A program made the position numbers and the translations under genes. The notes beneath the pieces are model-generated. The model saw nothing but the letters and a program-made list of their open reading frames with translations, did no database searches and was not told where the DNA came from. This document shows positions 1-5,616 of a stretch of DNA of 5,616 bases, piece after piece (the stretch's first letter is position 1; every line of letters begins with the position of its first letter). Source of the DNA: Candidatus Cloacimonadota bacterium (GTDB lineage Bacteria; Cloacimonadota; Cloacimonadia; Cloacimonadales; JAOZMQ01); the NCBI GenBank assembly GCA_029934195.1, contig JAOZMQ010000224.1:1-5616 (forward strand), given 5' to 3'.

Positions 1-98
1 CATATCTCAATGTTGTATCTTTTTGATAGTTCTATTAATAGCTCACGGTTACAGAAATTTATAATTTTAGAATCTTTGTTGAAGCTTATTGATTTCAT
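1..98 (-). CDS. Possible 5' end of a divergent gene, cut by the window edge
   Basis: On the minus strand an ATG at 98-96 opens a frame that runs without a stop for 32 codons to the left edge. The frame is also open upstream of the ATG to a TGA at 149-147. The translation begins MKSISFNKDSKIINFCNREL and continues as a mixed polar and hydrophobic stretch that reads like the N-terminus of a soluble protein. No Shine-Dalgarno sequence is visible before the ATG, and 32 codons is too short to rule out chance in A/T-rich DNA. I do not recognise a family. A good -10 box lies about 100 bases upstream on the same strand, which gives mild support. The start codon lies inside one arm of an inverted repeat (86-99/140-153). 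The alternative is plain intergenic DNA. Confidence 0.3.
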   Translation of the reverse strand, partial: MKSISFNKDSKIINFCNRELLIELSKRYNIEI

Positions 99-153
99 TT
101 TGAGTTGCTTTTTAATTTGGATAAGAGATAATTTTTTAGAATGAAATCAATAA
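86..153. repeat. 14-bp perfect inverted repeat with a 40-base spacer
   Basis: The left arm TTATTGATTTCATT (86-99) is exactly the reverse complement of the right arm AATGAAATCAATAA (140-153). In + strand RNA the stem could extend inward by five more pairs, three of them G-U, to 104/135. The right arm contains an ATG at 141 on the + strand, but that frame ends after 11 codons. The left arm contains the ATG at 98-96 of the possible minus-strand gene. No T-run follows on the + strand, so it does not look like a terminator in that direction. It could be a leader hairpin, an operator pair or chance. Confidence 0.5.
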
Positions 154-195
154 CTCACATTATTAAAAGATGTTAGCTCATTATTAAGTAATTAA

Positions 196-201
196 ATTAT
201 A
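196..201 (-). promoter_or_regulatory. Possible -10 box for the divergent left-edge gene
   Basis: The minus strand reads TATAAT at 201-196, a perfect sigma-70 -10 hexamer. The upstream -35 region is only T-rich and has no good TTGACA match. If used, transcription would start near 189 and give a leader of about 90 bases before the ATG at 98. Perfect -10 matches arise often by chance in DNA this A/T-rich, so this is weak evidence. Confidence 0.2.
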
Positions 202-228
202 GAACTTACAGCTAATTACAAAAATCCT

Positions 229-260
229 TTGACAAAATCCCTTTCCTTTCAAAAGTTATC
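229..260 (+). promoter_or_regulatory. Possible promoter of the prepilin-like gene
   Basis: A perfect -35 hexamer TTGACA lies at 229-234, about 50 bases before the start codon. No convincing -10 box stands at the usual 16-18 base spacing. The nearest A/T-rich candidates, around 254-260 (AGTTAT, GTTATC), match TATAAT at only two or three positions. The call rests on the -35 box and its position ahead of the gene. Confidence 0.25.
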
Positions 261-272
261 AAAAAAATTCTC

Positions 273-277
273 GGAGG
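273..277 (+). promoter_or_regulatory. Ribosome binding site that decides the prepilin start
   Basis: GGAGG at 273-277 is the only strong Shine-Dalgarno match here. Two adjacent ATG codons follow, at 279 and 282. The spacing is 1 base to the first and 4 bases to the second, so the second ATG is the more workable start. Confidence 0.6.
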
Positions 278-281
278 AATG

Positions 282-704
282 ATGAGTCAAAATACTGAGA
301 TCAAGAAAGAAGCTAAATTTTCCTTGATTGAGCTTTTAATGATAATTATGCTTGTTGGTATTGTAATAACCTTTATAGTTCCAATGCGTACTGCTAAAAG
401 GCATAAAGAAATGACAAAAGAAGCAGTCTATAATATTCAAGTAATTCGTCAGGCTAATATTAAATTTAGGGATGATGAAAATCTTGGTGATGGAGATTTT
501 GCTTTTGATATTTCACAATTGAATCTAAATTTAGATGCACAATTTTTTGAATATTCTGTTAATGATACCATTATTATGGCTACAACAACTGAAAAATATG
601 GAAGACCAGGTGGGGAAATTCATTATTATTTACCAAATGGTCCTTGGCAATTAAAAGATGATGAAATTACAAAGCAATTGGTTGATAATAGTTGGTTGCC
701 ATAA
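282..704 (+). CDS. Type IV prepilin-like protein (pseudopilin or minor pilin)
   Basis: This is a 140-residue protein of the type IV pilin / type II secretion pseudopilin class. Counting from the ATG at 282, a 12-residue charged leader is followed by FSLIELLMIIMLVGIVITFI, the hydrophobic N-terminal helix typical of these proteins (about residues 13-35). The expected glutamate at mature position 5 is present (E17). Prepilin peptidase would cut before F13, yet residue 12 is lysine where the family almost always has glycine. The rest (about 36-140) is a small soluble head rich in Asp, Asn and Tyr that ends near a GPWQL motif. It has no cysteine and so no disulfide loop. Such proteins are inserted in the inner membrane and polymerise into pili or pseudopili. 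No assembly ATPase, platform protein or peptidase gene is in the window. A terminator follows 18 bases after the stop, so the gene probably forms its own short transcript. An additional in-frame ATG lies at 279. Confidence 0.85.
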   Translation: MSQNTEIKKEAKFSLIELLMIIMLVGIVITFIVPMRTAKRHKEMTKEAVYNIQVIRQANIKFRDDENLGDGDFAFDISQLNLNLDAQFFEYSVNDTIIMATTTEKYGRPGGEIHYYLPNGPWQLKDDEITKQLVDNSWLP

Positions 705-722
705 AAAGTTTTGATACAAAAT

Positions 723-752
723 GACCTTCATTAATATTGAAGGTCTTTTTTT
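723..752 (+). terminator. Intrinsic terminator after the prepilin-like gene
   Basis: GACCTTCA (723-730) pairs perfectly with TGAAGGTC (738-745) around a 7-base loop, and seven T residues follow directly (746-752). This is a textbook Rho-independent terminator 18 bases after the prepilin stop codon. It ends only three bases before the start codon of the next gene, so that gene must either be transcribed by read-through or start its transcript in or beside the hairpin. Confidence 0.85.
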
Positions 753-755
753 ATT

Positions 756-2288
756 ATGCTATTTCCTTTTATCTTTTCATACGCAGAAATTCACTATAAC
801 TTAAAATATTTTTATCCAAAATACTACTTAAAGCTCCCTGAAATTCTTTTTGATTTACCAAAAAGAATTATCAAAAACTCCAATAATGAAATACCTTTAT
901 TATTAATAATTAAAGATGCTGATTTATTTCCAATTACGATTAAAAATATTGAGATTAATATTTTTAATAAAAAAAAAACAGAAAAAATTTACTTAGATTT
1001 TTCAGAAAAGATCTCAACTAAATATTTCTCAAAAATATTCCAAATCTCAGTTCCTCTTAATTTTATAGATACATTTTTAAAAGTAAATGTTAATTTTACA
1101 GTATGGAGTAAAGGAAAAAAAAGAGTCTTTATTAATGATAATTATATAGGACTCGAAGAAAATCCTTTTACTTTTTTTTATTCAAAAAGGAAGCTACCAT
1201 TCCCAAAAAATTGGTTTGCCGGCGAACCTCATTATCATAGCAATTATACTTCGGATCAAGTTGAGTTTGGAGCAGATATTCATTCTACAAAGGTATTGGC
1301 AAAAGCAATGGGATTATCTTGGTTTTTTGTTACAGACCATTCGTATGATCTTGATGATTATGAAAATGACTATCTTAAAAATGATCCTCGTTTAAGGAAA
1401 TGGGAAAAGATGAAACAGGATTGCAAGAACGAAGATTCTAATGAATTAAGAGTCCTTTTTGGTGAAGAAGTTTCTATAGGAAATAAAAAAAATAGAAATG
1501 TTCATTTATTAGCTATACAAAATAAAAAATTTATACAAGGAAAAGGAGATGGAGCAGAAATTTGGTTTCGTAATAAACCGGATCGCAAAATAAAAGAAAT
1601 TCCAAAATTAATCTCAAAAAAGAATCTTTTTATTGCAGCTCATCCAAATGAAGAAGTTCCTTTTATGCAATATCTAACTTTGCGAAGAGGAAACTGGTCG
1701 CCGGAAGATTATGGAAATGGAGAGATTACGCATCTTCAATTAATAAATAGTGATGTAAAAAATGACATTACAAAAAATATTTTCTATTGGAAAAAACTTC
1801 TTTTATCAGGCAAAAAATTCTATCTGATTGCCGGAAATGATAGTCATGGAAATTTTAATTTTATGAAGCAGATTAAAATTCCATTTAAGAAATTATTTAT
1901 TTCAAAAAAGCAAATTTTTGGGAATTTTATGACAGTTTTCAAATATCATAAGAATAAGCCAATAAATGGACTGAAAAATGGTTGTATTATCGTATCAAAT
2001 GGACCATTCATCAATTTCTCATTAATGGCTTCTAATAAGGAATTTTATATTGGAGATTCAATAAAAGAAGGTGTTTATATCATAAATATTGAAAAAAAAA
2101 CTTCACTTGAATTTGGTGAAATCAGATCTGTTACATTATTACATGGAGATTTAGAACAAAACAAAGAAGATAAGATTTATCTCAAAACCGGAGATAAAAT
2201 CAAGGTGAAAAAAAAATCTTATTTACGAATGGAGTTAATTACAACAAATGGATTAGCTTTTACAAATCCAATTTGGATTGGTTATTAA
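756..2288 (+). CDS. PHP-domain metallohydrolase, CehA/McbA-like
   Basis: This 510-residue protein has three parts. Residues about 10-140 form a beta-rich N-terminal region. Residues about 155-400 form a PHP metallo-phosphoesterase domain. Residues about 403-510 form a beta-rich tail with GCIIVSNGPF and AFTNPIWI, as in CehA/McbA-type proteins. The expected PHP metal ligands are all visible: H159-x-H161-S, D174, D194-H195, E237/E238, H250, H296 and D362-x-H364. It should therefore be an active multi-metal hydrolase of phosphoester or other ester-like bonds; the natural substrate is unknown. The start is uncertain. The ATG at 756 has no close ribosome binding site, follows a terminator T-run, and has an in-frame TGA at 738. 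The first residues, MLFPFIFSYA, resemble the end of a signal peptide with a cleavage site after Ala10, but lack the basic n-region. The next Met codon is near residue 185, inside the domain, so the start cannot lie there. The 5' end may be truncated or initiated unusually. Confidence 0.85.
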   Translation: MLFPFIFSYAEIHYNLKYFYPKYYLKLPEILFDLPKRIIKNSNNEIPLLLIIKDADLFPITIKNIEINIFNKKKTEKIYLDFSEKISTKYFSKIFQISVPLNFIDTFLKVNVNFTVWSKGKKRVFINDNYIGLEENPFTFFYSKRKLPFPKNWFAGEPHYHSNYTSDQVEFGADIHSTKVLAKAMGLSWFFVTDHSYDLDDYENDYLKNDPRLRKWEKMKQDCKNEDSNELRVLFGEEVSIGNKKNRNVHLLAIQNKKFIQGKGDGAEIWFRNKPDRKIKEIPKLISKKNLFIAAHPNEEVPFMQYLTLRRGNWSPEDYGNGEITHLQLINSDVKNDITKNIFYWKKLLLSGKKFYLIAGNDSHGNFNFMKQIKIPFKKLFISKKQIFGNFMTVFKYHKNKPINGLKNGCIIVSNGPFINFSLMASNKEFYIGDSIKEGVYIINIEKKTSLEFGEIRSVTLLHGDLEQNKEDKIYLKTGDKIKVKKKSYLRMELITTNGLAFTNPIWIGY

Positions 2289-2397
2289 TATATCGAAATA
2301 TTATTTGACAAAAAAAATAGAGTAAAATCATTTGTTAAATTAACACTTGAAACCGGTTCTTAATTACTTTTCCCTTTAATTTTTTCTTTTGAGAAAA

Positions 2398-2425
2398 TTG
2401 TGAAAATAAATATTGTAGTTATAAT
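2398..2425 (+). promoter_or_regulatory. Candidate promoter of the gene at 2511
   Basis: TTGTGA (2398-2403, four of six -35 positions) and a perfect TATAAT (2420-2425) are separated by 16 bases. Transcription would start near 2432 and give a leader of about 80 bases. Other elements in the 222-base gap 2289-2510 are weaker: an isolated TTGACA at 2305-2310 with no -10 box at standard spacing, and a TTGTAA/CATAAA pair at 2451-2480. I see no T-run terminator for the upstream PHP gene in this gap. Confidence 0.4.
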
Positions 2426-2510
2426 CAAAAGTAATTTTATATGATATTTTTTTGTAACAAATAGCAAAGATTATCATAAAGCTATAAGACATTTTTAGAG
2501 AAAAAGGATA

Positions 2511-3365
2511 ATGTTTGGTTTGAGGGATGAAAAACAAATGGAGAAAAATATGCACTTTTCAGAGATATTAAAAAAAATGCAGAAGACAGAAAAAAATGCT
2601 ATAAATCAGATGTATCTTAATGAAATTATTATGAAATGGAAAAAAGTTGAGCAAGTTGTAGAAAATAATCTTACTAAGGAAAATGTAGATTTGTTTGCCA
2701 AATCATTAACAGATTTTACTAAAGAAATGACAAATAAAAAATTCCGCATTAATAAAACCGGTGGATTCAAAAGCAGTTCAGATTTATTTTCTGTTAAATA
2801 TATAGATGATATTCTTAGCTTGATAATAGAAAAACATTCTATTACAAAAGAAAAAGGGGTTTATTGGGGATTACAAACTTTTAGCATGAATAGCTTGCCT
2901 TGTCCGGAAAATATTGAAATCTTGAAAAAAAATAAAAATTTTGATAAATTCAAATCACCGAAATTATTGCAATTAGTCAAAAGGTTAGATCTTCAATATC
3001 GAATTGTAGGAACACGAGTTTTTGCCAAACAAACTCTATCAATTCCAATAATAATTTTTTATACTTATAGAAATTTCCATGAAGAAAGTTTTATTAGAAT
3101 TGAACATTTAGCTAAACTTGCCAAAAAAACATATCCAAAAGCAAAAACGATTGTTGTTGCCGAAACAATAGACAAAGATCTGGTTTCAATACTAAAATCA
3201 ACTGACCTTGTTTCCGTTTTTGTTCTTAGGAGACAATATAAAAGTTCAAAGACAAATCCAATCTCCAGTTCTGTTATAAATGGTTTAGAACAAAAAATTC
3301 TAAGTATCGTTAATGATTCTCCTAAAATCAATTATAGTGAGATTGAAACTGGAATTTTTGATTAA
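2511..3365 (+). CDS. Unrecognised lysine-rich protein, 284 residues
   Basis: I do not recognise this family. The open frame is long for A/T-rich DNA and its composition is protein-like, so the gene is probably real. Residues about 1-75 are strongly charged and look helical, possibly coiled-coil (MEKNMHF...EILKKMQKTEKNAINQMY). Residues about 78-145 are mixed and include the only cysteine (C131). Residues about 160-245 look alpha/beta: a hydrophobic strand IPIIIFYTY (179-187), a helix IEHLAKLAKKTYPKA (198-212), a strand TIVVAE (214-219), a helix DLVSILKST (224-232) and a strand VSVFVLRR (235-242). No signal peptide or membrane helix is evident, so it is probably cytosolic. The alternation loosely recalls nucleases or Rossmann-like folds, but I find no PD-(D/E)XK or other catalytic motif. 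The start is ambiguous: AAGGA ends only 2 bases before the ATG at 2511, and the in-frame ATG at 2538 has GAGGG 11 bases upstream. It stands alone between unrelated genes. Confidence 0.7.
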   Translation: MFGLRDEKQMEKNMHFSEILKKMQKTEKNAINQMYLNEIIMKWKKVEQVVENNLTKENVDLFAKSLTDFTKEMTNKKFRINKTGGFKSSSDLFSVKYIDDILSLIIEKHSITKEKGVYWGLQTFSMNSLPCPENIEILKKNKNFDKFKSPKLLQLVKRLDLQYRIVGTRVFAKQTLSIPIIIFYTYRNFHEESFIRIEHLAKLAKKTYPKAKTIVVAETIDKDLVSILKSTDLVSVFVLRRQYKSSKTNPISSSVINGLEQKILSIVNDSPKINYSEIETGIFD

Positions 3366-3415
3366 TTGATGTTTAAGCAACATAAAATAGTTTCTAATTT
3401 TGATAATTACTTTTA

Positions 3416-3424
3416 TGGTATAAA
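3416..3424 (+). promoter_or_regulatory. Candidate extended -10 promoter of hutU
   Basis: TGGTATAAA (3416-3424) fits the extended -10 form TGnTATAAT with one mismatch. A TTGATA at 3400-3405 is a fair -35 match but lies only 13 bases from the -10 box, too close to be its partner. Extended -10 promoters can work without a -35. Transcription would begin near 3431, at the left arm of the leader hairpin. Confidence 0.4.
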
Positions 3425-3427
3425 AAT

Positions 3428-3464
3428 AGGTGATACAATTAACTAATTAAAACATTTATCACCT
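3428..3464. promoter_or_regulatory. Inverted repeat in the hutU leader
   Basis: AGGTGATA (3428-3435) and TATCACCT (3457-3464) form a perfect 8-bp stem around a 21-base A/T-rich loop. It stands 41 bases before the hutU start and just after the candidate -10 box. No T-run follows on the + strand, so it is not a terminator in the gene's direction. On the minus strand a T-rich stretch does follow. It may be an operator dyad for a repressor, an mRNA-stabilising 5' hairpin or, less likely, a terminator for antisense transcripts. Confidence 0.45.
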
Positions 3465-3505
3465 CATTACTTAAAATTGAAAATTAAAAGGCACGGAGGA
3501 AAATT

Positions 3506-5515
3506 ATGTGTGCAAAATATATTGAACAGGTTACAATTACTTTATCAGATAAGTTACCGGAAAAGAAAAAATTTATTGAAGGTTTTCGCAGAGCTCCAAG
3601 TAGAAACTTTGCTCTGAATAAAAAGGAAACTATTCTTGCGTTAAAAAATGCTCTTAGATATATTCCTGAACATTTACATGAAGAACTTGCACCGGAATTT
3701 CTTGAAGAATTAATGAGTATGGGACGAATTTACGGGTATCGTTATCGACCGGCTGGCAGGTTGAAAGGAAAACCAGTTGATGAATATGAAGGAATATTAC
3801 AGGCAAGAGCTTTACAAGTAATGATAGATAATAATCTTGATTTTGATATTGCACTCTATCCTTATGAATTGGTGACTTATGGAGAAACCGGTCAAGTTTT
3901 CCAAAATTGGATGCAGTATCAGTTAATTATGAAATATCTTCAAATAATGACAATTGACCAAACTCTCGTTGTTAGTTCTGGACATCCGGTAGGATTATTT
4001 CCTTCAAAACCTGAAGCTCCTCGCGTAATTTCTACCAATGGATTAATGGTGGGGAATTGGGATAACCAAGAAGAATTCAAAAGATTGACAGCTCTTGGAG
4101 TTACCAATTACGGACAAATGACTGCCGGTGGATGGATGTATATTGGACCACAAGGAATTGTTCATGGAACATATATTACATTATTAAATGCAGGTAGAAA
4201 ATATCTTGGGATTCCAGCTAATCAAGATTTAAAAGGAATTACTTTTGTTAGTTCCGGACTCGGTGGAATGTCTGGTGCTCAATCAAAAGCAACTGAAATC
4301 GCCGGCGGTATTGGCGTTATAGCTGAAGTAGATTTAAGTCGGATAGAAACACGGTATTCACAAGGTTGGGTTGCTCGTTATTCTGATAATCTTGAAGAAA
4401 TTGCAGAATGGGTTAAAGAATATCGAAATTTAAAGAAACCTGTATCAATTGCATATCATGGAAATATCGTGGACTTGTTAGAATATTGGGATAAAAATAA
4501 ATTATCTATTGATCTTTTTTCGGATCAGACTTCTTGCCATGCAGTTTATGATGGTGGTTATACTCCAGCTGGTATTAGTTTTGAAGAAGGAAGAGAATTG
4601 ATAAAAAATAATCCGGATAAATTTAGACAACTTGTTGATAAAGCTTTAATAAGACATTATACAGTTATAAAAAAATTGACAGACAAAGGTGGATTTTTCT
4701 GGGATTATGGTAATAGCTTTATGGCTTCAGTGTTTGATGCCGGAATGAAAGAAATTGCAAAAAATGGTGTTGATACAAATGAAGGGTTTATTTGGCCTTC
4801 TTATGTTGAAGATATAATGGGACCAATTTGTTTTGATCGTGGTTATGGACCATTCCGTTGGGTTTGTTTAAGTGGAAAAAATGAAGACTTACATAAAACT
4901 GATGAGATTGCTATGAAAAATATCAATCCAGAACGTTCTTCTTTGGATAGAGATAATTATCATTGGATTGCTACAGCAGAAGAAAATCAACTTGTTGTTG
5001 GTACAAAAGCAAGAATTTTGTATGCTGATGAAGAAGGAAGAATCCAAATCGCTCTTAAATTTAATGAGAAAATAAGGCGTGGAGAAATTGGACCTATATT
5101 ATTGGGAAGAGATCACCATGATACTTCTGGAACTGATTCTCCATTTAGAGAGACAGCAAACATTTGCGATGGAAGTAATATTACTGCTGACATGTCTGTC
5201 CAATGTTTTGCCGGCAATGTAGCAAGAGGTATGACTCTTGTTGTTCTATCAAATGGAGGAGGAGTTGGAATTGGTCGTGCCAGTAATGGAGGAAATGGTA
5301 TTGTTCTTGATGGTAGTAAAATGGCAGATGAAATCATCAAAAATGGTCTTTCTTGGGACGTTATGGGTGGTGTTGCCAGACGTAATTGGGCAAGAAATGA
5401 AAATGCAATTTCAACAGTTAGAGAATGGAATCGTAAGCATAAAGGTGAAGGACAAATTACAATTCCATTTTTATCCAAAAAAGGGTTTATAGAAAATCTT
5501 GTAGATAGTATCTGA
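3506..5515 (+). CDS. hutU: Urocanate hydratase (urocanase), long form
   Basis: Urocanase adds water to urocanate to give 4-imidazolone-5-propanoate, the second step of histidine degradation. It works in the cytosol with tightly bound NAD+. The 669 residues match the long form (human UROC1 is 676) rather than the form of about 555 residues in Pseudomonas and Bacillus. Visible signatures are YGETGQVFQNWMQYQ (125-139), YGQMTAGGWMYIGPQGIVHG (202-221), the Rossmann NAD+ loop GLGGMSGAQ (251-259), EVDLSRIETR (274-283), DQTSCHAVYDGGYTPAG (340-356), GPFRWVCLSG with the likely active-site C454 (448-457), RDHHDTSGTDSPFRET (535-550) and the glycine-rich LSNGGGVGIGRASNGGNG (581-598). The gene appears intact. 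The start is well supported: GGAGG at 3495-3499 lies 6 bases before the ATG. The gene has its own promoter candidate and leader hairpin. No other hut gene is visible in the window, and only about 100 bases follow the stop. Confidence 0.97.
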   Translation: MCAKYIEQVTITLSDKLPEKKKFIEGFRRAPSRNFALNKKETILALKNALRYIPEHLHEELAPEFLEELMSMGRIYGYRYRPAGRLKGKPVDEYEGILQARALQVMIDNNLDFDIALYPYELVTYGETGQVFQNWMQYQLIMKYLQIMTIDQTLVVSSGHPVGLFPSKPEAPRVISTNGLMVGNWDNQEEFKRLTALGVTNYGQMTAGGWMYIGPQGIVHGTYITLLNAGRKYLGIPANQDLKGITFVSSGLGGMSGAQSKATEIAGGIGVIAEVDLSRIETRYSQGWVARYSDNLEEIAEWVKEYRNLKKPVSIAYHGNIVDLLEYWDKNKLSIDLFSDQTSCHAVYDGGYTPAGISFEEGRELIKNNPDKFRQLVDKALIRHYTVIKKLTDKGGFFWDYGNSFMASVFDAGMKEIAKNGVDTNEGFIWPSYVEDIMGPICFDRGYGPFRWVCLSGKNEDLHKTDEIAMKNINPERSSLDRDNYHWIATAEENQLVVGTKARILYADEEGRIQIALKFNEKIRRGEIGPILLGRDHHDTSGTDSPFRETANICDGSNITADMSVQCFAGNVARGMTLVVLSNGGGVGIGRASNGGNGIVLDGSKMADEIIKNGLSWDVMGGVARRNWARNENAISTVREWNRKHKGEGQITIPFLSKKGFIENLVDSI

Positions 5516-5567
5516 ACGGAAATGATTTTTTAACCTTGAAGGAAATGAAGTTAATGAAGAGAGATTA

Positions 5568-5616
5568 ATGAAATTATTTATTTTTCAGCTTCATAGAAGC
5601 GACATCTTTGTAGCCT
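5568..5616 (+). other. Short open frame at the right edge; possible dispersed repeat or start of a gene
   Basis: After hutU, bases 5516-5567 hold no gene or clear terminator. An ATG at 5568 opens a frame to the window edge, MKLFIFQLHRSDIFVA, with GAGAG 4 bases upstream as a fair ribosome binding site. The last 30 or so bases (around AGCGACATCTTTGTAGCC) resemble, from memory, an intergenic repeat common in some Bacteroidota and Cloacimonadota genomes that yields small spurious frames containing RSDIFVA. I cannot verify this, and there is no second copy in the window. Either a real gene or a repeat is possible. Confidence 0.3.

Noticed and set aside
141..176. Short + strand frame starting ATGAAATCAATA
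   Set aside because: It ends after 11 codons and has no ribosome binding site. Its start sequence is explained by the inverted repeat.
2305..2328. TTGACA followed by TAAAAT considered as a promoter
   Set aside because: The two boxes are only 12 bases apart, too close for a sigma-70 promoter, and no better -10 box lies at normal spacing.
2378..2399. Hairpin AATTTTTTC/GAGAAAATT considered as a terminator for the PHP gene
   Set aside because: The stem is almost all A/T with one G-T pair, and no T-run follows it on the + strand, so it lacks the features of an intrinsic terminator.
3065..3331. 88-codon minus-strand open frame inside the unrecognised gene
   Set aside because: It is antisense to a longer frame with better start signals, and its translation shows no domain.
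3654..3854. 66-codon minus-strand frame inside hutU
   Set aside because: It is short, antisense to conserved coding sequence and without a recognisable domain.
5113..5478. 121-codon minus-strand open frame inside hutU
   Set aside because: It is fully antisense to the most conserved part of urocanase. Its proline- and serine-rich translation mirrors the glycine-rich loop, and it has no sign of an independent family.
5238..5492. 84-codon + strand frame overlapping the end of hutU
   Set aside because: It is a shifted reading of the urocanase C-terminus and is lost against the clear hutU frame.

Overview
This is a low-G+C, A/T-rich bacterial window (about 30% G+C by eye) with four complete genes, all on the + strand, separated by A/T-rich gaps. 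The mix of a type IV pilin-like protein, a PHP-type metallohydrolase and a long-form urocanase fits an FCB-type or anaerobic environmental bacterium. Cloacimonadota- or Bacteroidota-like lineages are my best guess, but the window has no marker gene that settles it.

Layout. Positions 1-278 hold no confident gene. A minus-strand reading frame is open from a start codon at 98 to the left edge, and may be the 5' end of a divergent gene. A perfect 14-bp inverted repeat (86-99/140-153) covers that start codon. At 282-704 lies a short prepilin-like protein with a class III signal, closed by a clear intrinsic terminator (723-752). At 756-2288 lies a CehA/McbA-type PHP metallohydrolase whose start codon comes four bases after the terminator's T-run. 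At 2511-3365 lies a lysine-rich 284-residue protein that I do not recognise, preceded by a plausible promoter. At 3506-5515 lies hutU, the long form of urocanate hydratase, with its own strong ribosome binding site, an extended -10 promoter and a leader hairpin. The last 100 bases are mostly non-coding and end in a short open frame that may belong to a dispersed intergenic repeat.

The genes do not look like one pathway. Gaps of 51, 222 and 140 bases, an internal terminator and separate promoter candidates suggest mostly independent transcription units. hutU carries out the second step of histidine degradation, but no hutH, hutI or ftcD is visible. The PHP enzyme's substrate cannot be inferred from its neighbours. 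I see no CRISPR array, tRNA, rRNA, transposase or phage gene. No new multi-gene system can be supported. The least explained items are the orphan protein at 2511-3365, the prepilin with lysine where the cleavage-site glycine should be, and the terminator/start-codon junction at 723-758.
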